From Deltaproteobacteria bacterium (lineage in GTDB: Bacteria; Myxococcota_A; UBA796; SXON01), in assembly GCA_947445035.1 (NCBI GenBank), contig CANFCK010000007.1, forward strand, positions 1 through 64,000: a stretch of DNA of 64,000 nucleotides, given 5' to 3'. Numbering within the stretch: position 1 is the first letter of the stretch; each line of letters opens with the position of its first letter. Positions 43,672-52,395 of this stretch are shown one piece after another. A program made the position numbers and the translations under genes. The notes below the pieces were generated by a model, which was not told the origin of the DNA, searched no databases, and saw nothing but the letters and a program-made list of their open reading frames with translations.

Positions 43672-44193
43672 TCAGGGCGTGGTGCCGACCACCGGCGCAT
43701 CCCCGCCGTAGGTGATCTTGAACTCGGCGCGCCGGTTCTCGTCGTACGCCGTTTCGACCGCGCGACCATCGACCGGGCGCTCTTCGCCGTACGAGACCGA
43801 CTTGACCCGGCTGCTGCCAATGCTGCGGCCGAGCAGGTAACGAACCACCGCATCGGCGCGCTTCTGACCGAGGGCGAGGTTGTACTCGGTGGTGCCGCGT
43901 TCGTCGGCGTGGCCCTGGATCTCCAGCCGAATATCGGAGAACTGCCCCATGATCGCGGCGTTGGCGTCAAGCGCAGTCTTGCCGGTGGCGCTGAGCTCGG
44001 TGCTGTCGAAGTCGAAGAAGACCTTGTTGAAATTCCGTGCCATCTCGGCGACGTATTCGGGGACGATGGCCTTCGGGGGCGGCGGCGCCTCCACCACGTC
44101 ACCGCCCACAGGGGGCGGTTCTACCGGGGGCTGGGCCTTGGGGCAGGCGGAGAGGAGGGTGAGAAGCGCGACACAGACGGGCAGGCGGAGCAT
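43672..44193 (-). CDS. Pal-like peptidoglycan-associated lipoprotein
   Basis: 173 residues. The signal ends LLSAC (lipobox), followed by a Pro-rich linker, then an OmpA domain from about residue 60 (VFFDFDSTELSATGKTALDANA and IQGHADERGTTEYNLALGQKRADAV) with the peptidoglycan-contact Asp/Arg (YDENRRAEFKI). Pal anchors the outer membrane to the wall as part of the Tol-Pal system. No tol gene is adjacent. It is monocistronic or leads into the transglutaminase-like gene. Confidence 0.88.
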   Translation of the reverse strand: MLRLPVCVALLTLLSACPKAQPPVEPPPVGGDVVEAPPPPKAIVPEYVAEMARNFNKVFFDFDSTELSATGKTALDANAAIMGQFSDIRLEIQGHADERGTTEYNLALGQKRADAVVRYLLGRSIGSSRVKSVSYGEERPVDGRAVETAYDENRRAEFKITYGGDAPVVGTTP

Positions 44194-44342
44194 GCGGGGT
44201 CTCCAGAGGGGATGCCCGGGATAACCCGTGTGAGAATGCGGGGCTTCCCGCTTGCCCCACGCAAACGCCTCGGGTGGTTTTTCGTGACGAGACCTTGCAC
44301 TGTGCCCGCTGTGGTATAGCTACGCGCCGAATCGGAGTCCCC

Positions 44343-44594
44343 ATGAAAATCGCCGCTGGTTGTTTTGGTTGCCTCACGTTGGTCTGTCTGATCCTCGCGG
44401 TGGTGCTCACCATGGGCACCGGCGCCATCTCCGCCGCGCTGTTCGCGGCGGATCCCACGATGGCGGCCGATGTGGCGCCGCTGCTCGGGTACGTGGCCTA
44501 CGCCGCCGACGGCTGCTGTTGCCTCAGCGCGGTCATCACCATCGCGCTCCTGGCCATGGGCATGTCCCGCGGCAACAACGAAGCCGTCGAGTAG
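44343..44594 (+). CDS. Small two-helix membrane protein
   Basis: 83 residues: helix 1 at about 10-34 (FGCLTLVCLILAVVLTMGTGA) and helix 2 at about 50-75 (YAADGCCCLSAVITIALLAMG), with clustered Cys (CCC) at the start of helix 2. No family recognised. It lies 6 bp before the phosphotransferase gene and probably shares its transcript. Confidence 0.6.
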   Translation: MKIAAGCFGCLTLVCLILAVVLTMGTGAISAALFAADPTMAADVAPLLGYVAYAADGCCCLSAVITIALLAMGMSRGNNEAVE

Positions 44595-44600
44595 CTCCAG

Positions 44601-45599
44601 ATGCTGGCGCCGGCGTTTCCGGTTGCCGACACCTGGAGGGAACTTCGTGACGTGCCGGTGGAAGACTGCGCGGAAGCAGGGCTCATCAACCACACCTGGT
44701 TGATCGGGAGCCCCACGCGGTACGTGCTGCAGCGGGTCAATCCGCTGTTTCGGCCCAGTGTGCACGACGACATCGAGGCCGTCACTGCGCATGTCGCGGA
44801 CGCCGGCCTGCTCACGCCGCGGCTGGTGCGCACCGATGACGGGGCGCTGTGCGCAGTCGCGGAAGATGGCGCGGCCTGGCGGGTGCTGACCTTCGTCCCG
44901 GGGCTCACCGTCCATAAGATGGACAGCGTGGCGCGGGCCCACGCGGCCGGCGCCCTGGTGGGTCGCTTCCACCTCGCTGTCGACAGCCTGGAGTGGGAAT
45001 ACCGCCACGTCCGCCCAGGCGCCCACGACACCGCGCTCCACATGACGCGCCTTGCGGCCGCGGTGACCGGCGGACCCGCGCTCCCGGTGGCCGAAGGAAT
45101 TCTCGAGGGTTGGCGGGCGTGGCCGGGCCGGCTCGACCTGCCGATGCGCCACGCCCACGGCGACCTGAAGCTGTCCAATCTGCGCTTCGATGATGCAGGC
45201 GAAGGGCTCTGTCTGCTCGACCTGGACACGCTCTCCCGACTGTCGCTCGACGTAGAATTGGGCGACGCGTGGCGGTCCTGGTGCAACCCCGTGGGCGAGG
45301 ACGGGACCGACACCCGACTCGACGTGGCCCTGCTCGCGGGAGCGATCGCCGGGTACCGCGCCGTGCGAGCGCTGAGTGTCGAAGAGGTCGAGGGGCTCTT
45401 GTACGCGGTGGAGCGGATTTCGCTGGAGCTTGCGGCGCGTTTCTGTCGCGACGTGGTCGAGGACAACTACTTCGGGTGGAACTCCGAGCGTTTCCCCGAC
45501 CGCCCCGCCCACAACCTCCACCGTGCAGTCGGCCAGCTCAACCTCGCTCGGAGCGCACGGGCGCAACGGTCACAGGTTGCCGCGTTGCTGCACCTCTGA
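44601..45599 (+). CDS. APH-fold sugar/small-molecule kinase (N-acetylhexosamine kinase-like)
   Basis: 332 residues. The kinase-like fold has an N-terminal nucleotide lobe (RYVLQRVNPLFRPSVHDDIEAV) and a catalytic loop HAHGDLKLSNLRFD, then LCLLDLDTLSRL as the metal-binding DFG-like region. The lead LINHTWLI and YVLQRVN resemble NahK-type N-acetylhexosamine 1-kinases and homoserine kinase type II rather than antibiotic kinases. Substrate is uncertain. It is cytoplasmic and follows the small membrane protein by 6 bp. Confidence 0.8.
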   Translation: MLAPAFPVADTWRELRDVPVEDCAEAGLINHTWLIGSPTRYVLQRVNPLFRPSVHDDIEAVTAHVADAGLLTPRLVRTDDGALCAVAEDGAAWRVLTFVPGLTVHKMDSVARAHAAGALVGRFHLAVDSLEWEYRHVRPGAHDTALHMTRLAAAVTGGPALPVAEGILEGWRAWPGRLDLPMRHAHGDLKLSNLRFDDAGEGLCLLDLDTLSRLSLDVELGDAWRSWCNPVGEDGTDTRLDVALLAGAIAGYRAVRALSVEEVEGLLYAVERISLELAARFCRDVVEDNYFGWNSERFPDRPAHNLHRAVGQLNLARSARAQRSQVAALLHL

Positions 45600-45625
45600 C
45601 GGTGTGCGGGGTACGCTGACCGCGC

Positions 45626-46408
45626 ATGTCCTGGCTCATCCTCGCCGCCGCCCTGGCCGCCGAACCCGGGGAGCCGTTCATCTTCGGCGACGACGAGGTC
45701 GACGAGGAGGTGATCATCACCGGCGAGGCCGACGTGCAGCGGGCGCGGGAGGCACTGGCGCTGAAGCTTCGGAGCGAAGGTTACCGGCGCACCGAGCGCA
45801 ACGGCGAATACACAGTCTTCAAGGCCGAGACCCCCTGGCACCCGCAGGTGTGGGTGCATGACGACGGCTGGGTGTCGTTGCGACGGCAGCCACCGCGGAT
45901 CCATTCCCCCGGCCACGCCTTCGCCGATCAGGGTTCGCCGCTGAACTACCTGTGGTGCGTGCCGACCCTGATGACGGCGTGTGTGTCGGTAGGCGGCTGG
46001 ACGATCACCAAGGTGAAGTACCACGCCATCAAGAGCGACCTTTTGGAGAGCGTGCGCGGCGACGTCCGCAAGCTGAACGATGCGGTCGTGCGCTCCCACC
46101 TGGGGCAGCGCATCTACAAAGACATCCCGAGTGACCTCGACAAGCTCTGGCGTGACGTCTCCCAGCCGCAAGAAGTCCGCCGGCGGCTGATCTACCTGTA
46201 CTGGGACAGCCGACTCGAAAACGACGCGGGTTTTGCCGCCAAGCGCGCCATCCGCTCGTTCATCGTCGGCGTCGTCCAGCAGAGCCCGGACCCCTACGCC
46301 GCACCGGAGCTCGCGACGCTCAACGCCGCGCGCCAAACGCTGGAGCCCTTGGTGCTTCCCGGCGTCGACGTGCTCGCCGTTCCCGAACCGGCGGGCTCCG
46401 CCGACTGA
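45626..46408 (+). CDS. Exported protein of unknown function
   Basis: 260 residues with a brief signal (MSWLILAAALAAEPGEP). An acidic patch (FGDDEVDEEVIITGEADVQRAREAL) is followed by an alpha/beta region and a hydrophobic segment (LWCVPTLMTACVSVGGW) at about 110-130 that may cross the membrane. The second half is helical (SDLDKLWRDVSQPQEVRRRLIYLYW). No family recognised. It lies 26 bp downstream of the kinase gene on the same strand. Confidence 0.65.
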   Translation: MSWLILAAALAAEPGEPFIFGDDEVDEEVIITGEADVQRAREALALKLRSEGYRRTERNGEYTVFKAETPWHPQVWVHDDGWVSLRRQPPRIHSPGHAFADQGSPLNYLWCVPTLMTACVSVGGWTITKVKYHAIKSDLLESVRGDVRKLNDAVVRSHLGQRIYKDIPSDLDKLWRDVSQPQEVRRRLIYLYWDSRLENDAGFAAKRAIRSFIVGVVQQSPDPYAAPELATLNAARQTLEPLVLPGVDVLAVPEPAGSAD

Positions 46409-46420
46409 TCCCCCGGACGC

Positions 46421-47434
46421 TCAGCCGTCCCACGCCACGACGGCGCTGGCGAGGGTGAATCCAGCCGCTGCTGAGCCGAGCAGGAGCTTCATCCCCGCGC
46501 GCAGCCGGCCCTGGTCGTACAGGGTGCGCAGCGCCAGCGGCACCGCGCTGGCCTCGGTGTTGGCATGGATCCCGTGCAGCGCTGGGACGCGGTCGGTCGA
46601 GATGCCAAGGGCCCGCGCAACCCCGCGAAGCACCCGGTCCGAGGGCTGGTGGAGCACGTACAGATCGATCTGATCGGGCGTCAGCCCCGCCCGCGCGGCC
46701 ACGGTGCGGACATGGTCGGGGACCATCGCCGCAAGTCCCATGAGCGTGGCCCGCGCCGAAACAAACGGCCCCGACGTCGGCACGCTGCACAGCTCGTAGT
46801 TCCGCGCCGCGCCCTGGGTGTAGGTGGCGAGCACCCGCCCACCGTGCACGAATGGCTCACGACCCAGTAACATCGCCGTTGAGGCGTTCCCGATCGTCAG
46901 GCCGGCGGCCAGGCTCTCCAGCGCCGACAACGAGCCGATGTCGTAGCTGAGATGGCCCTCGGACAGCGACGCCGAGGCGATGGCGGCCAGCTTCCAATCG
47001 GGGTCGATGGCCGCCTTGCCCACCACCGCCTCGATGGCGAGGATCGGCCCGGCACAGGCGGCGACGATGTCGTAGGCCAACGCGTCGTAGGCGCCAACGC
47101 GAGCGGCCACCTCGCAGGCCATCGCGGGCTCGAAAACGGTGCGCGCGATCGACCCGTAGATCACGGCGCTCAAATCCGGTGCGCTCCGGCCGTTTTCCGC
47201 GAGCACCTCGGCCACGCGGCGGGCCGCGTGCAACGCAGGCGCCATCGGCTCGGCGGTTTCCATGTGGCGCACGGTGGTGCCACAGCTCGAAAATACCAGG
47301 CGCAGCCCGCGTTCCAGCGCTTTCCACTCCAACGCGGAGCCCTTGAAGCGCGCACGAACTCTGGCAGCGACCTCGGCGTTGTCGACGCGGGTTGCGGGCA
47401 GGCACGCGGCGGGCAGCGACAGGTATACGGGCAC
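46421..47434 (-). CDS. 3-oxoacyl-ACP synthase III (FabH)-like enzyme
   Basis: 337 residues, KAS III-like fold. The catalytic triad is readable: Cys127 in IVAACAGPI, His262 in LYVLHQPSDR and Asn292 in GIHANTEASAV. The ending GSAAAGFTLASAVVAWDG matches the thiolase-fold close. KAS III condenses acyl-CoA with malonyl-ACP, but sequence distance from FabH and the adjacent acyltransferase suggest a specialised lipid pathway. It is divergent from the PlsC-like gene. Confidence 0.85.
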   Translation of the reverse strand: MPVYLSLPAACLPATRVDNAEVAARVRARFKGSALEWKALERGLRLVFSSCGTTVRHMETAEPMAPALHAARRVAEVLAENGRSAPDLSAVIYGSIARTVFEPAMACEVAARVGAYDALAYDIVAACAGPILAIEAVVGKAAIDPDWKLAAIASASLSEGHLSYDIGSLSALESLAAGLTIGNASTAMLLGREPFVHGGRVLATYTQGAARNYELCSVPTSGPFVSARATLMGLAAMVPDHVRTVAARAGLTPDQIDLYVLHQPSDRVLRGVARALGISTDRVPALHGIHANTEASAVPLALRTLYDQGRLRAGMKLLLGSAAAGFTLASAVVAWDG

Positions 47435-47496
47435 CGGGTCTCGTCTTTAGCACGGCTGGTGACGTGTCCATGACCCGAGCGTGCGAAGCTCGGGCC

Positions 47497-48255
47497 ATGC
47501 GCGTCCTTTCTTCCCTCGTCCGCCAAGGCATCGGCCTCTTGGGGATGGCGATCGTCGCGCCGCTCTTTGCGGTGGGATGTCTATTTTTGCCTCCCCGATC
47601 GTGGCGTATCCGCTTCTGCAACTTCTTCGGCCACGTGATGGGCCGCTTCGTGGTGTGGATCACCGGCTGCACCGTGGCCGGGGACCCCGCGCTTGCCATG
47701 AACGCAGCCATGCCCGCGATCTACATCTCCAACCACACCTCGCCGCTGGACATCTTCCTCGGCATCTGGCTTTCACCCTACGGCACGTGCGGCGTCGCCA
47801 AAAAGGAGGTCGTCTACTACCCCTTCTTCGGGCAGCTCTACCTGCTGTCGGGGCACCTGCGCATCGACCGCGGCAACCGCGAACGTGCGGTGGAGGCCAT
47901 GCGGGAGATCGCGGAGATCGTCGGCTCGAAACGCCTCGGCATTTGGATCTGGCCCGAGGGCACCCGCAGTCGCGATGGACGGCTTCGTGCGTTCAAGAAG
48001 GGCTTCGCGCATATGGCGCTCGCGACGGGGCTGCCGGTGGTCCCCGTCGTCATCGGGGGGGCGCATCGCATCTGGCGCAAGAACTCCTTGATGCTCCATC
48101 CCGGTCCCGTCACCGTCACCGTCCTGCCCGCCATCGACACCAAAAACTGGACCCTGGAGACCATTGACGACCACATCGCCTTCGTCCATCACATCGTGAA
48201 TGACGCGCTTCCGGAGGAGCAGCGTACAGATCCACTTGCGGTGGCGGCGAAGTAG
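47497..48255 (+). CDS. 1-acylglycerol-3-phosphate acyltransferase-like protein (PlsC family)
   Basis: 252 residues from MRVLSSLVRQG; an ATG at 47470 would add nine residues. One N-terminal membrane segment (about 10-32) is followed by NHTSPLDIF with the catalytic HX4D (His80-Asp85), LRIDRGNRE (substrate-binding) and WPEGTRSRDG at about 152-161. It transfers an acyl chain to lysophosphatidic acid or a related acceptor at the inner membrane. It is paired divergently with a KAS III-like gene, consistent with a lipid-modification role. Confidence 0.9.
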   Translation: MRVLSSLVRQGIGLLGMAIVAPLFAVGCLFLPPRSWRIRFCNFFGHVMGRFVVWITGCTVAGDPALAMNAAMPAIYISNHTSPLDIFLGIWLSPYGTCGVAKKEVVYYPFFGQLYLLSGHLRIDRGNRERAVEAMREIAEIVGSKRLGIWIWPEGTRSRDGRLRAFKKGFAHMALATGLPVVPVVIGGAHRIWRKNSLMLHPGPVTVTVLPAIDTKNWTLETIDDHIAFVHHIVNDALPEEQRTDPLAVAAK

Positions 48256-48256
48256 G

Positions 48257-50161
48257 TCAGTCGACGAAGAGGGCCTGGAGGGCCCGCCACGCGGCGGTCG
48301 TCACAAACCAAGCCGCCAAGATCGTGACCAGGGTAACCGCGACCGCGGTCAAGCTTTCCCCGGCGATGATGCCGCTCGATACGGGCACCAGGGTCTCGTC
48401 GGCCTTCGGATTCCGGCGCGAATACGCCAGGGCGATGACCGCCCCGAGGAACATCGAGATGGTGTTGTAGGCCGGCGTGGTGAAACCCAGCCCAACACCA
48501 GCAGCGGAAGGAATCCACTTGCGAAACTGGGGATATTTCCGATCGGCCAGGGCCAGCCCAATGCCGATCGAGGCGCCGAGCACGATGGAAAGCTGGGCGC
48601 TGGGATGGAGCTTGTCGATCCCCTGTGAAAGCATCTGGGCAACCCCCTTCCAGGCCATCGCTCCGGGCGCTGGCCACTTGTCTCCAAAAACTTCGGGTCC
48701 GGGGATCATGATGTTCCACACCGGGACCACGAAGAGGCCGCCGGCAAAAACGCCGATGAGCTGCGCCCAGAACTGCTGCCGAGGATCCGCGTTGAGGATG
48801 TACCCGCTCTTCAGATCCGTGAGCAGGTCCGCCGCATGGAGCCCCACGCCCCCGGTGACGTTGGCGGTCATCAAGTTGGTCGTCGCGTTGCCAGGGTCAA
48901 GCACGCCGTAGGTGATCTGGGTGATCTTCCCTAGCGCGCCGCTGGGGGTGGTATCGGTTTCGCCGGTCACTCGGCACGCGACGATGGCGATGAAGAAGGA
49001 GAGGAAGACACTGACGATGCCGAGCCACACCTTGATGTCGAAGATGTAGTATTCGGCGGCGACGACGAGCGGCGCGAAGATGCAGAGCCCGAAGACGAAC
49101 CAAGACATCGGCACCTCGCGGGCCTCCTCCGCGGACTGCTCCTTTTTGCTGAAGGCAGCGCCGACGCTCTTGATTGCGGCGAGCACGCTGCGCCATTGGA
49201 AGAAGAACGACGTGAGCCCACTGGTGAGCAACAACGAGCTGCCGAACCACACACTCCAGGTGACGAGGTTCTTGTAGCCGAGGTCCCAGAGCACGATCCC
49301 ACGCGTAAAGACGATGGGCCCGAGGATCAGGTAGTTGACGCAAGCGCCCAGCATCATCCCCCAGGCCGCGCGCCAGCCCATGATGGCGCCCGCGGCGGTC
49401 AGGATGATGCTGGTGTCGAAGGTGAAGGTGAACTTCGAGAGCGGCCGGCCCCGCAACATCGGTTCGGCGTCGAGCAGCGCCTGGGTGCCCACTGACAACT
49501 TCGTTCGGACCCACTCTTGCAATCCGGTCGGCAGGAGCAGCAGCGGCGCGCCGAGCTGGAACGGAAGTTTCTCGGGGAGGTTCCACGGCATCCAGCCGGC
49601 GTGGGCCTCGCGGAAGAAGCCCACGAACGTCCCCGCGATCGCACCCTTGCCCAGGAGTCGCGACTGAATCATACCCGAGGCGCCGCCGTGGAGCGCCTTC
49701 AGCGTCTCGGCCGCGGCGATGCCGCTCGGAAAGCGCAGGCCCTCGATGTTGATCATCTGCTGTTTCATCGGGATGGCCATGACCACGCCCAGAAGCGCGA
49801 TGGAGGTGAGCCAGGCGAAGAGCTGCCACGAGTTCAGCCGCGTTTCGACGCCGGCCTCGGCGTTGATCATCATCATCGCCGGAATCGCCGCCGTGGCGCC
49901 GCCGCCGACCATGTAGCCAGCACAGCTTGCGACGGACTGCATCGCGTTGTTCTCGAGCAGTCCGAAGCCCGTGCGAACGATCTTCAAGCGCAACAACGCC
50001 ATGAAGAGCGCCCAGGCGAGTACGCCCGAGGTGATCGCCACCCCGAAGCTCCACCCGATCTTCAGGGCGGTGTACAAATTGGAGAGGCACATCAGGCCGC
50101 CGAGCAACGAGCCGGCGAAGGCCGCGCGCAGCGTCAGCTGCCGGGTGGGGTCGAGGGTCAT
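48257..50161 (-). CDS. OPT-family oligopeptide/metal-chelate transporter
   Basis: 634 residues with about 14 membrane helices. Typical OPT stretches: LRAAFAGSLLGGLMCLSNLYTALKIGWSFGV, GFGLLENNAMQSVASCAGYM and INIEGLRFPSGIAAAETLKALH. OPT proteins move oligopeptides or metal-siderophore complexes, driven by protons. It is convergent with the acyltransferase (1-bp gap) and divergent from the diguanylate cyclase, with about 30 bp between the two starts. Confidence 0.93.
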   Translation of the reverse strand: MTLDPTRQLTLRAAFAGSLLGGLMCLSNLYTALKIGWSFGVAITSGVLAWALFMALLRLKIVRTGFGLLENNAMQSVASCAGYMVGGGATAAIPAMMMINAEAGVETRLNSWQLFAWLTSIALLGVVMAIPMKQQMINIEGLRFPSGIAAAETLKALHGGASGMIQSRLLGKGAIAGTFVGFFREAHAGWMPWNLPEKLPFQLGAPLLLLPTGLQEWVRTKLSVGTQALLDAEPMLRGRPLSKFTFTFDTSIILTAAGAIMGWRAAWGMMLGACVNYLILGPIVFTRGIVLWDLGYKNLVTWSVWFGSSLLLTSGLTSFFFQWRSVLAAIKSVGAAFSKKEQSAEEAREVPMSWFVFGLCIFAPLVVAAEYYIFDIKVWLGIVSVFLSFFIAIVACRVTGETDTTPSGALGKITQITYGVLDPGNATTNLMTANVTGGVGLHAADLLTDLKSGYILNADPRQQFWAQLIGVFAGGLFVVPVWNIMIPGPEVFGDKWPAPGAMAWKGVAQMLSQGIDKLHPSAQLSIVLGASIGIGLALADRKYPQFRKWIPSAAGVGLGFTTPAYNTISMFLGAVIALAYSRRNPKADETLVPVSSGIIAGESLTAVAVTLVTILAAWFVTTAAWRALQALFVD

Positions 50162-50194
50162 GTCCGCATCCTACATCGCCGATCGAGCGTGCAG

Positions 50195-51493
50195 GTGAGT
50201 CCGAAACCGCCCCCTTCACCGCCAGCGCAGATCCATGTCGCGATCCATCTACAAGCGGGAAGGCAAGCACCCGAGTTCGAAGGGTGGGAGGCGCGCGCGG
50301 TGCACACCGCGGACGGCCTCGAGGCCCTCCTGAACGAGTGGAACCCCGACGTGGTGCTGCTGCTCGAGCCGCCGCCTGCGCTCTTGCCCAGCCTCCATGG
50401 CCGGGCGCTGTCCGTGGTCTTGGCCAGCGACGTCGCCCCGCCGGAGGGGGTTGTGTGCGCGCTCGGCGTTCATGCCTGGATTCCCGCCACCCACAGTCCG
50501 GCTCAGTTGCGCGCCACCCTCCACTCGGCCGCCAACCGGAGCCGCGAGCGGGAAGATCTGCGTCGTCATCAAGAGGTGCTCCACCGTATGCTAGGAGTCG
50601 CTTCGTTGATAGGCAGTCTCCACACCACGGAGGAGGTCATCGAGCATGGCCTCATCGGCTTTGTAGAGCTTTTGTCCGAGCGGGGCGCAGCGGGAGCGAT
50701 CGTCGTTCGAACTGGCGCGGGCGAGCCTCTCCAGTACGCGGGCGTGGGGAGCTTGCGCGGGATCGCCCGCGATCTCGAGCTGCCGGCGTCGGTCGCCGAG
50801 GCGATGACGCGCGTCTTTGGCGCGCCGGAGCTTGTAGAGCGCGTCGGTGAGGCCATGGTGGTCGGCGTGACCGGCACCGACGGGACGGCCGGCGCGCTGT
50901 ATGTAGAACGAGCCAAGTTGCCCTCGGCGTTTGACGAGCTTGGCGCGATCGTGGCTGGGCTCTTCGGGCAGGCGATGAGCAACGCCGCGTTGTTCCAACG
51001 CTCGTCCCACGACGCGCTCACCGGGCTGTCCGCGCGGGGTTTCGGCGTCCACCGGCTCGGCGAGGTGCTCGCGCTCGCGGCGCGCGACCGGACGCCCACC
51101 ACGGTGCTGATGCTCGACCTCGACCACTTCAAGTTGATCAACGACACCCATGGGCACGCCGGGGGCGACCTGGTCCTCGCCAGTGTCGCGGAGGTGATTC
51201 GGAGCACCGTACGAGGCACGGACATCGCGGCCCGTTGGGGCGGGGAGGAGTTCCTGGTGACCATGCCGCGAACGGATCAAGCAGTCGCCGCGGGCGTGGG
51301 CGAGCGGCTACGTGTCGCGATCTCCACTTGGCGGGGCGTGCACGAGGGCATCCCGCTTCACGTCACGGTTTCGATCGGGATCGCCGAGGCCGACGACAAC
51401 GAACGTGACGGGCCGGCGCTCGTCGCCCGCGCCGACGATGCCCTTTATGAGGCGAAACGCGCCGGGCGTGACCGGGTGATCTGCGCCGGGTGA
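50195..51493 (+). CDS. Diguanylate cyclase with receiver-like and GAF-like N-terminus
   Basis: 432 residues from a GTG at 50195 (another at 50189). Residues about 10-110 look like a degenerate response-regulator receiver (VVLLLEPPPALLPSLHGRALSVVLAS), lacking a clear phospho-acceptor Asp. About 130-250 is GAF-like, and about 270-432 is the GGDEF domain: DLDHFKLINDTHGHAGGD, then RWGGEEFLVTM with GGEEF at 349-353. The inhibitory I-site RGTD stands five residues before it, so feedback by cyclic-di-GMP is expected. The protein makes c-di-GMP from GTP. There is very little space for a promoter next to the OPT gene. Confidence 0.9.
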   Translation: MSPKPPPSPPAQIHVAIHLQAGRQAPEFEGWEARAVHTADGLEALLNEWNPDVVLLLEPPPALLPSLHGRALSVVLASDVAPPEGVVCALGVHAWIPATHSPAQLRATLHSAANRSREREDLRRHQEVLHRMLGVASLIGSLHTTEEVIEHGLIGFVELLSERGAAGAIVVRTGAGEPLQYAGVGSLRGIARDLELPASVAEAMTRVFGAPELVERVGEAMVVGVTGTDGTAGALYVERAKLPSAFDELGAIVAGLFGQAMSNAALFQRSSHDALTGLSARGFGVHRLGEVLALAARDRTPTTVLMLDLDHFKLINDTHGHAGGDLVLASVAEVIRSTVRGTDIAARWGGEEFLVTMPRTDQAVAAGVGERLRVAISTWRGVHEGIPLHVTVSIGIAEADDNERDGPALVARADDALYEAKRAGRDRVICAG

Positions 51494-51534
51494 AACCCCT
51501 GCGGGATAGGCGGTAGCGCGATCACGGAGCGATC

Positions 51535-52383
51535 TTGTCCTTCTCGACTGTCGGCGTCATTGGTGCCGGAACCATGGGCCACGGCATCGCGCACGTCTGC
51601 GCGATGGCCGGCCAGCGCGTCATCCTCTTCGACATCGACCAGCCGCGGGTCGACGCCGGCCTCCGCAAGATCACCGCCAACCTCGACAAGGGCGTCGACA
51701 AGGGCAAGGTCACCCTCGAGAATCGTGACGCAGCGCTCGCACGCATCGGGCTGAGCACCTCGTTGCGCGACCTCGCGGGCTGCGACATCGTCGTGGAAGC
51801 GGTGCCCGAAAACCTGTCGCTGAAGCAGGACCTCTTCCGGGAGTTGGACGCCTTGCTGGCGCGAGATGCGGTGCTCGCCACCAACACCTCGTCGCTGAGC
51901 GTCGCGGTGATCGCGTCGGTCCTCGGTGACCCCTCCCGGGTCATCGGCGCCCACTTCTTCAACCCCGTCCACATCATGACGCTCTTGGAGATCGTGGTGC
52001 ACACCGGCACGCGCAACGACGTTGTGGAGCGCACCCAGGCGTGGGGCCAGCAAATCGGGAAGGAATGCATCACCGTGCGCGATTTTCCTGGCTTCGCGAC
52101 CTCCCGCCTCGGGGTGTGCATCGGCATGGAGGCGATTCGCATGGTCGAACAAGGCGTCGCGAGCGCCGAGGACATCGACAAGGCGATGGTGCTCGGGTAC
52201 CGCCACCCGGTCGGCCCGCTCCGCCTCACCGACCTGGTGGGGCTGGACGTGCGGCTCGCCATCGGTGACTACCTCGCGCGTGAGCTGGGCAATCCCGCTT
52301 TTCAACCACCCGAATTGATGCGGCGGATGGTGGCCGAAGGGAAGCTCGGGCAGAAGGCGGGCCAGGGCTTCTACGGCTGGTAA
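51535..52383 (+). CDS. 3-hydroxyacyl-CoA dehydrogenase (3-hydroxybutyryl-CoA type)
   Basis: 282 residues, near the usual length, from a TTG with a GGAG site about 6 bp upstream. The NAD+-binding motif is GVIGAGTMGHGIAHVCAMAG at 7-26, with the catalytic His in IGAHFFNPVHIM and the C-terminal dimerisation domain YRHPVGPLRLTDLVGLDVRLAIGDYL ending GQGFYGW. It oxidises 3-hydroxybutyryl-CoA or longer chains in fatty-acid or butanoate metabolism. Monocistronic by position. Confidence 0.94.
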   Translation: MSFSTVGVIGAGTMGHGIAHVCAMAGQRVILFDIDQPRVDAGLRKITANLDKGVDKGKVTLENRDAALARIGLSTSLRDLAGCDIVVEAVPENLSLKQDLFRELDALLARDAVLATNTSSLSVAVIASVLGDPSRVIGAHFFNPVHIMTLLEIVVHTGTRNDVVERTQAWGQQIGKECITVRDFPGFATSRLGVCIGMEAIRMVEQGVASAEDIDKAMVLGYRHPVGPLRLTDLVGLDVRLAIGDYLARELGNPAFQPPELMRRMVAEGKLGQKAGQGFYGW

Positions 52384-52395
52384 AGCAGCCTCGAC

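Noticed and set aside
44121..45566. Minus-strand open frame of 481 codons opposite the kinase gene
   Set aside because: Shadow of the APH-fold kinase gene, with poor composition.
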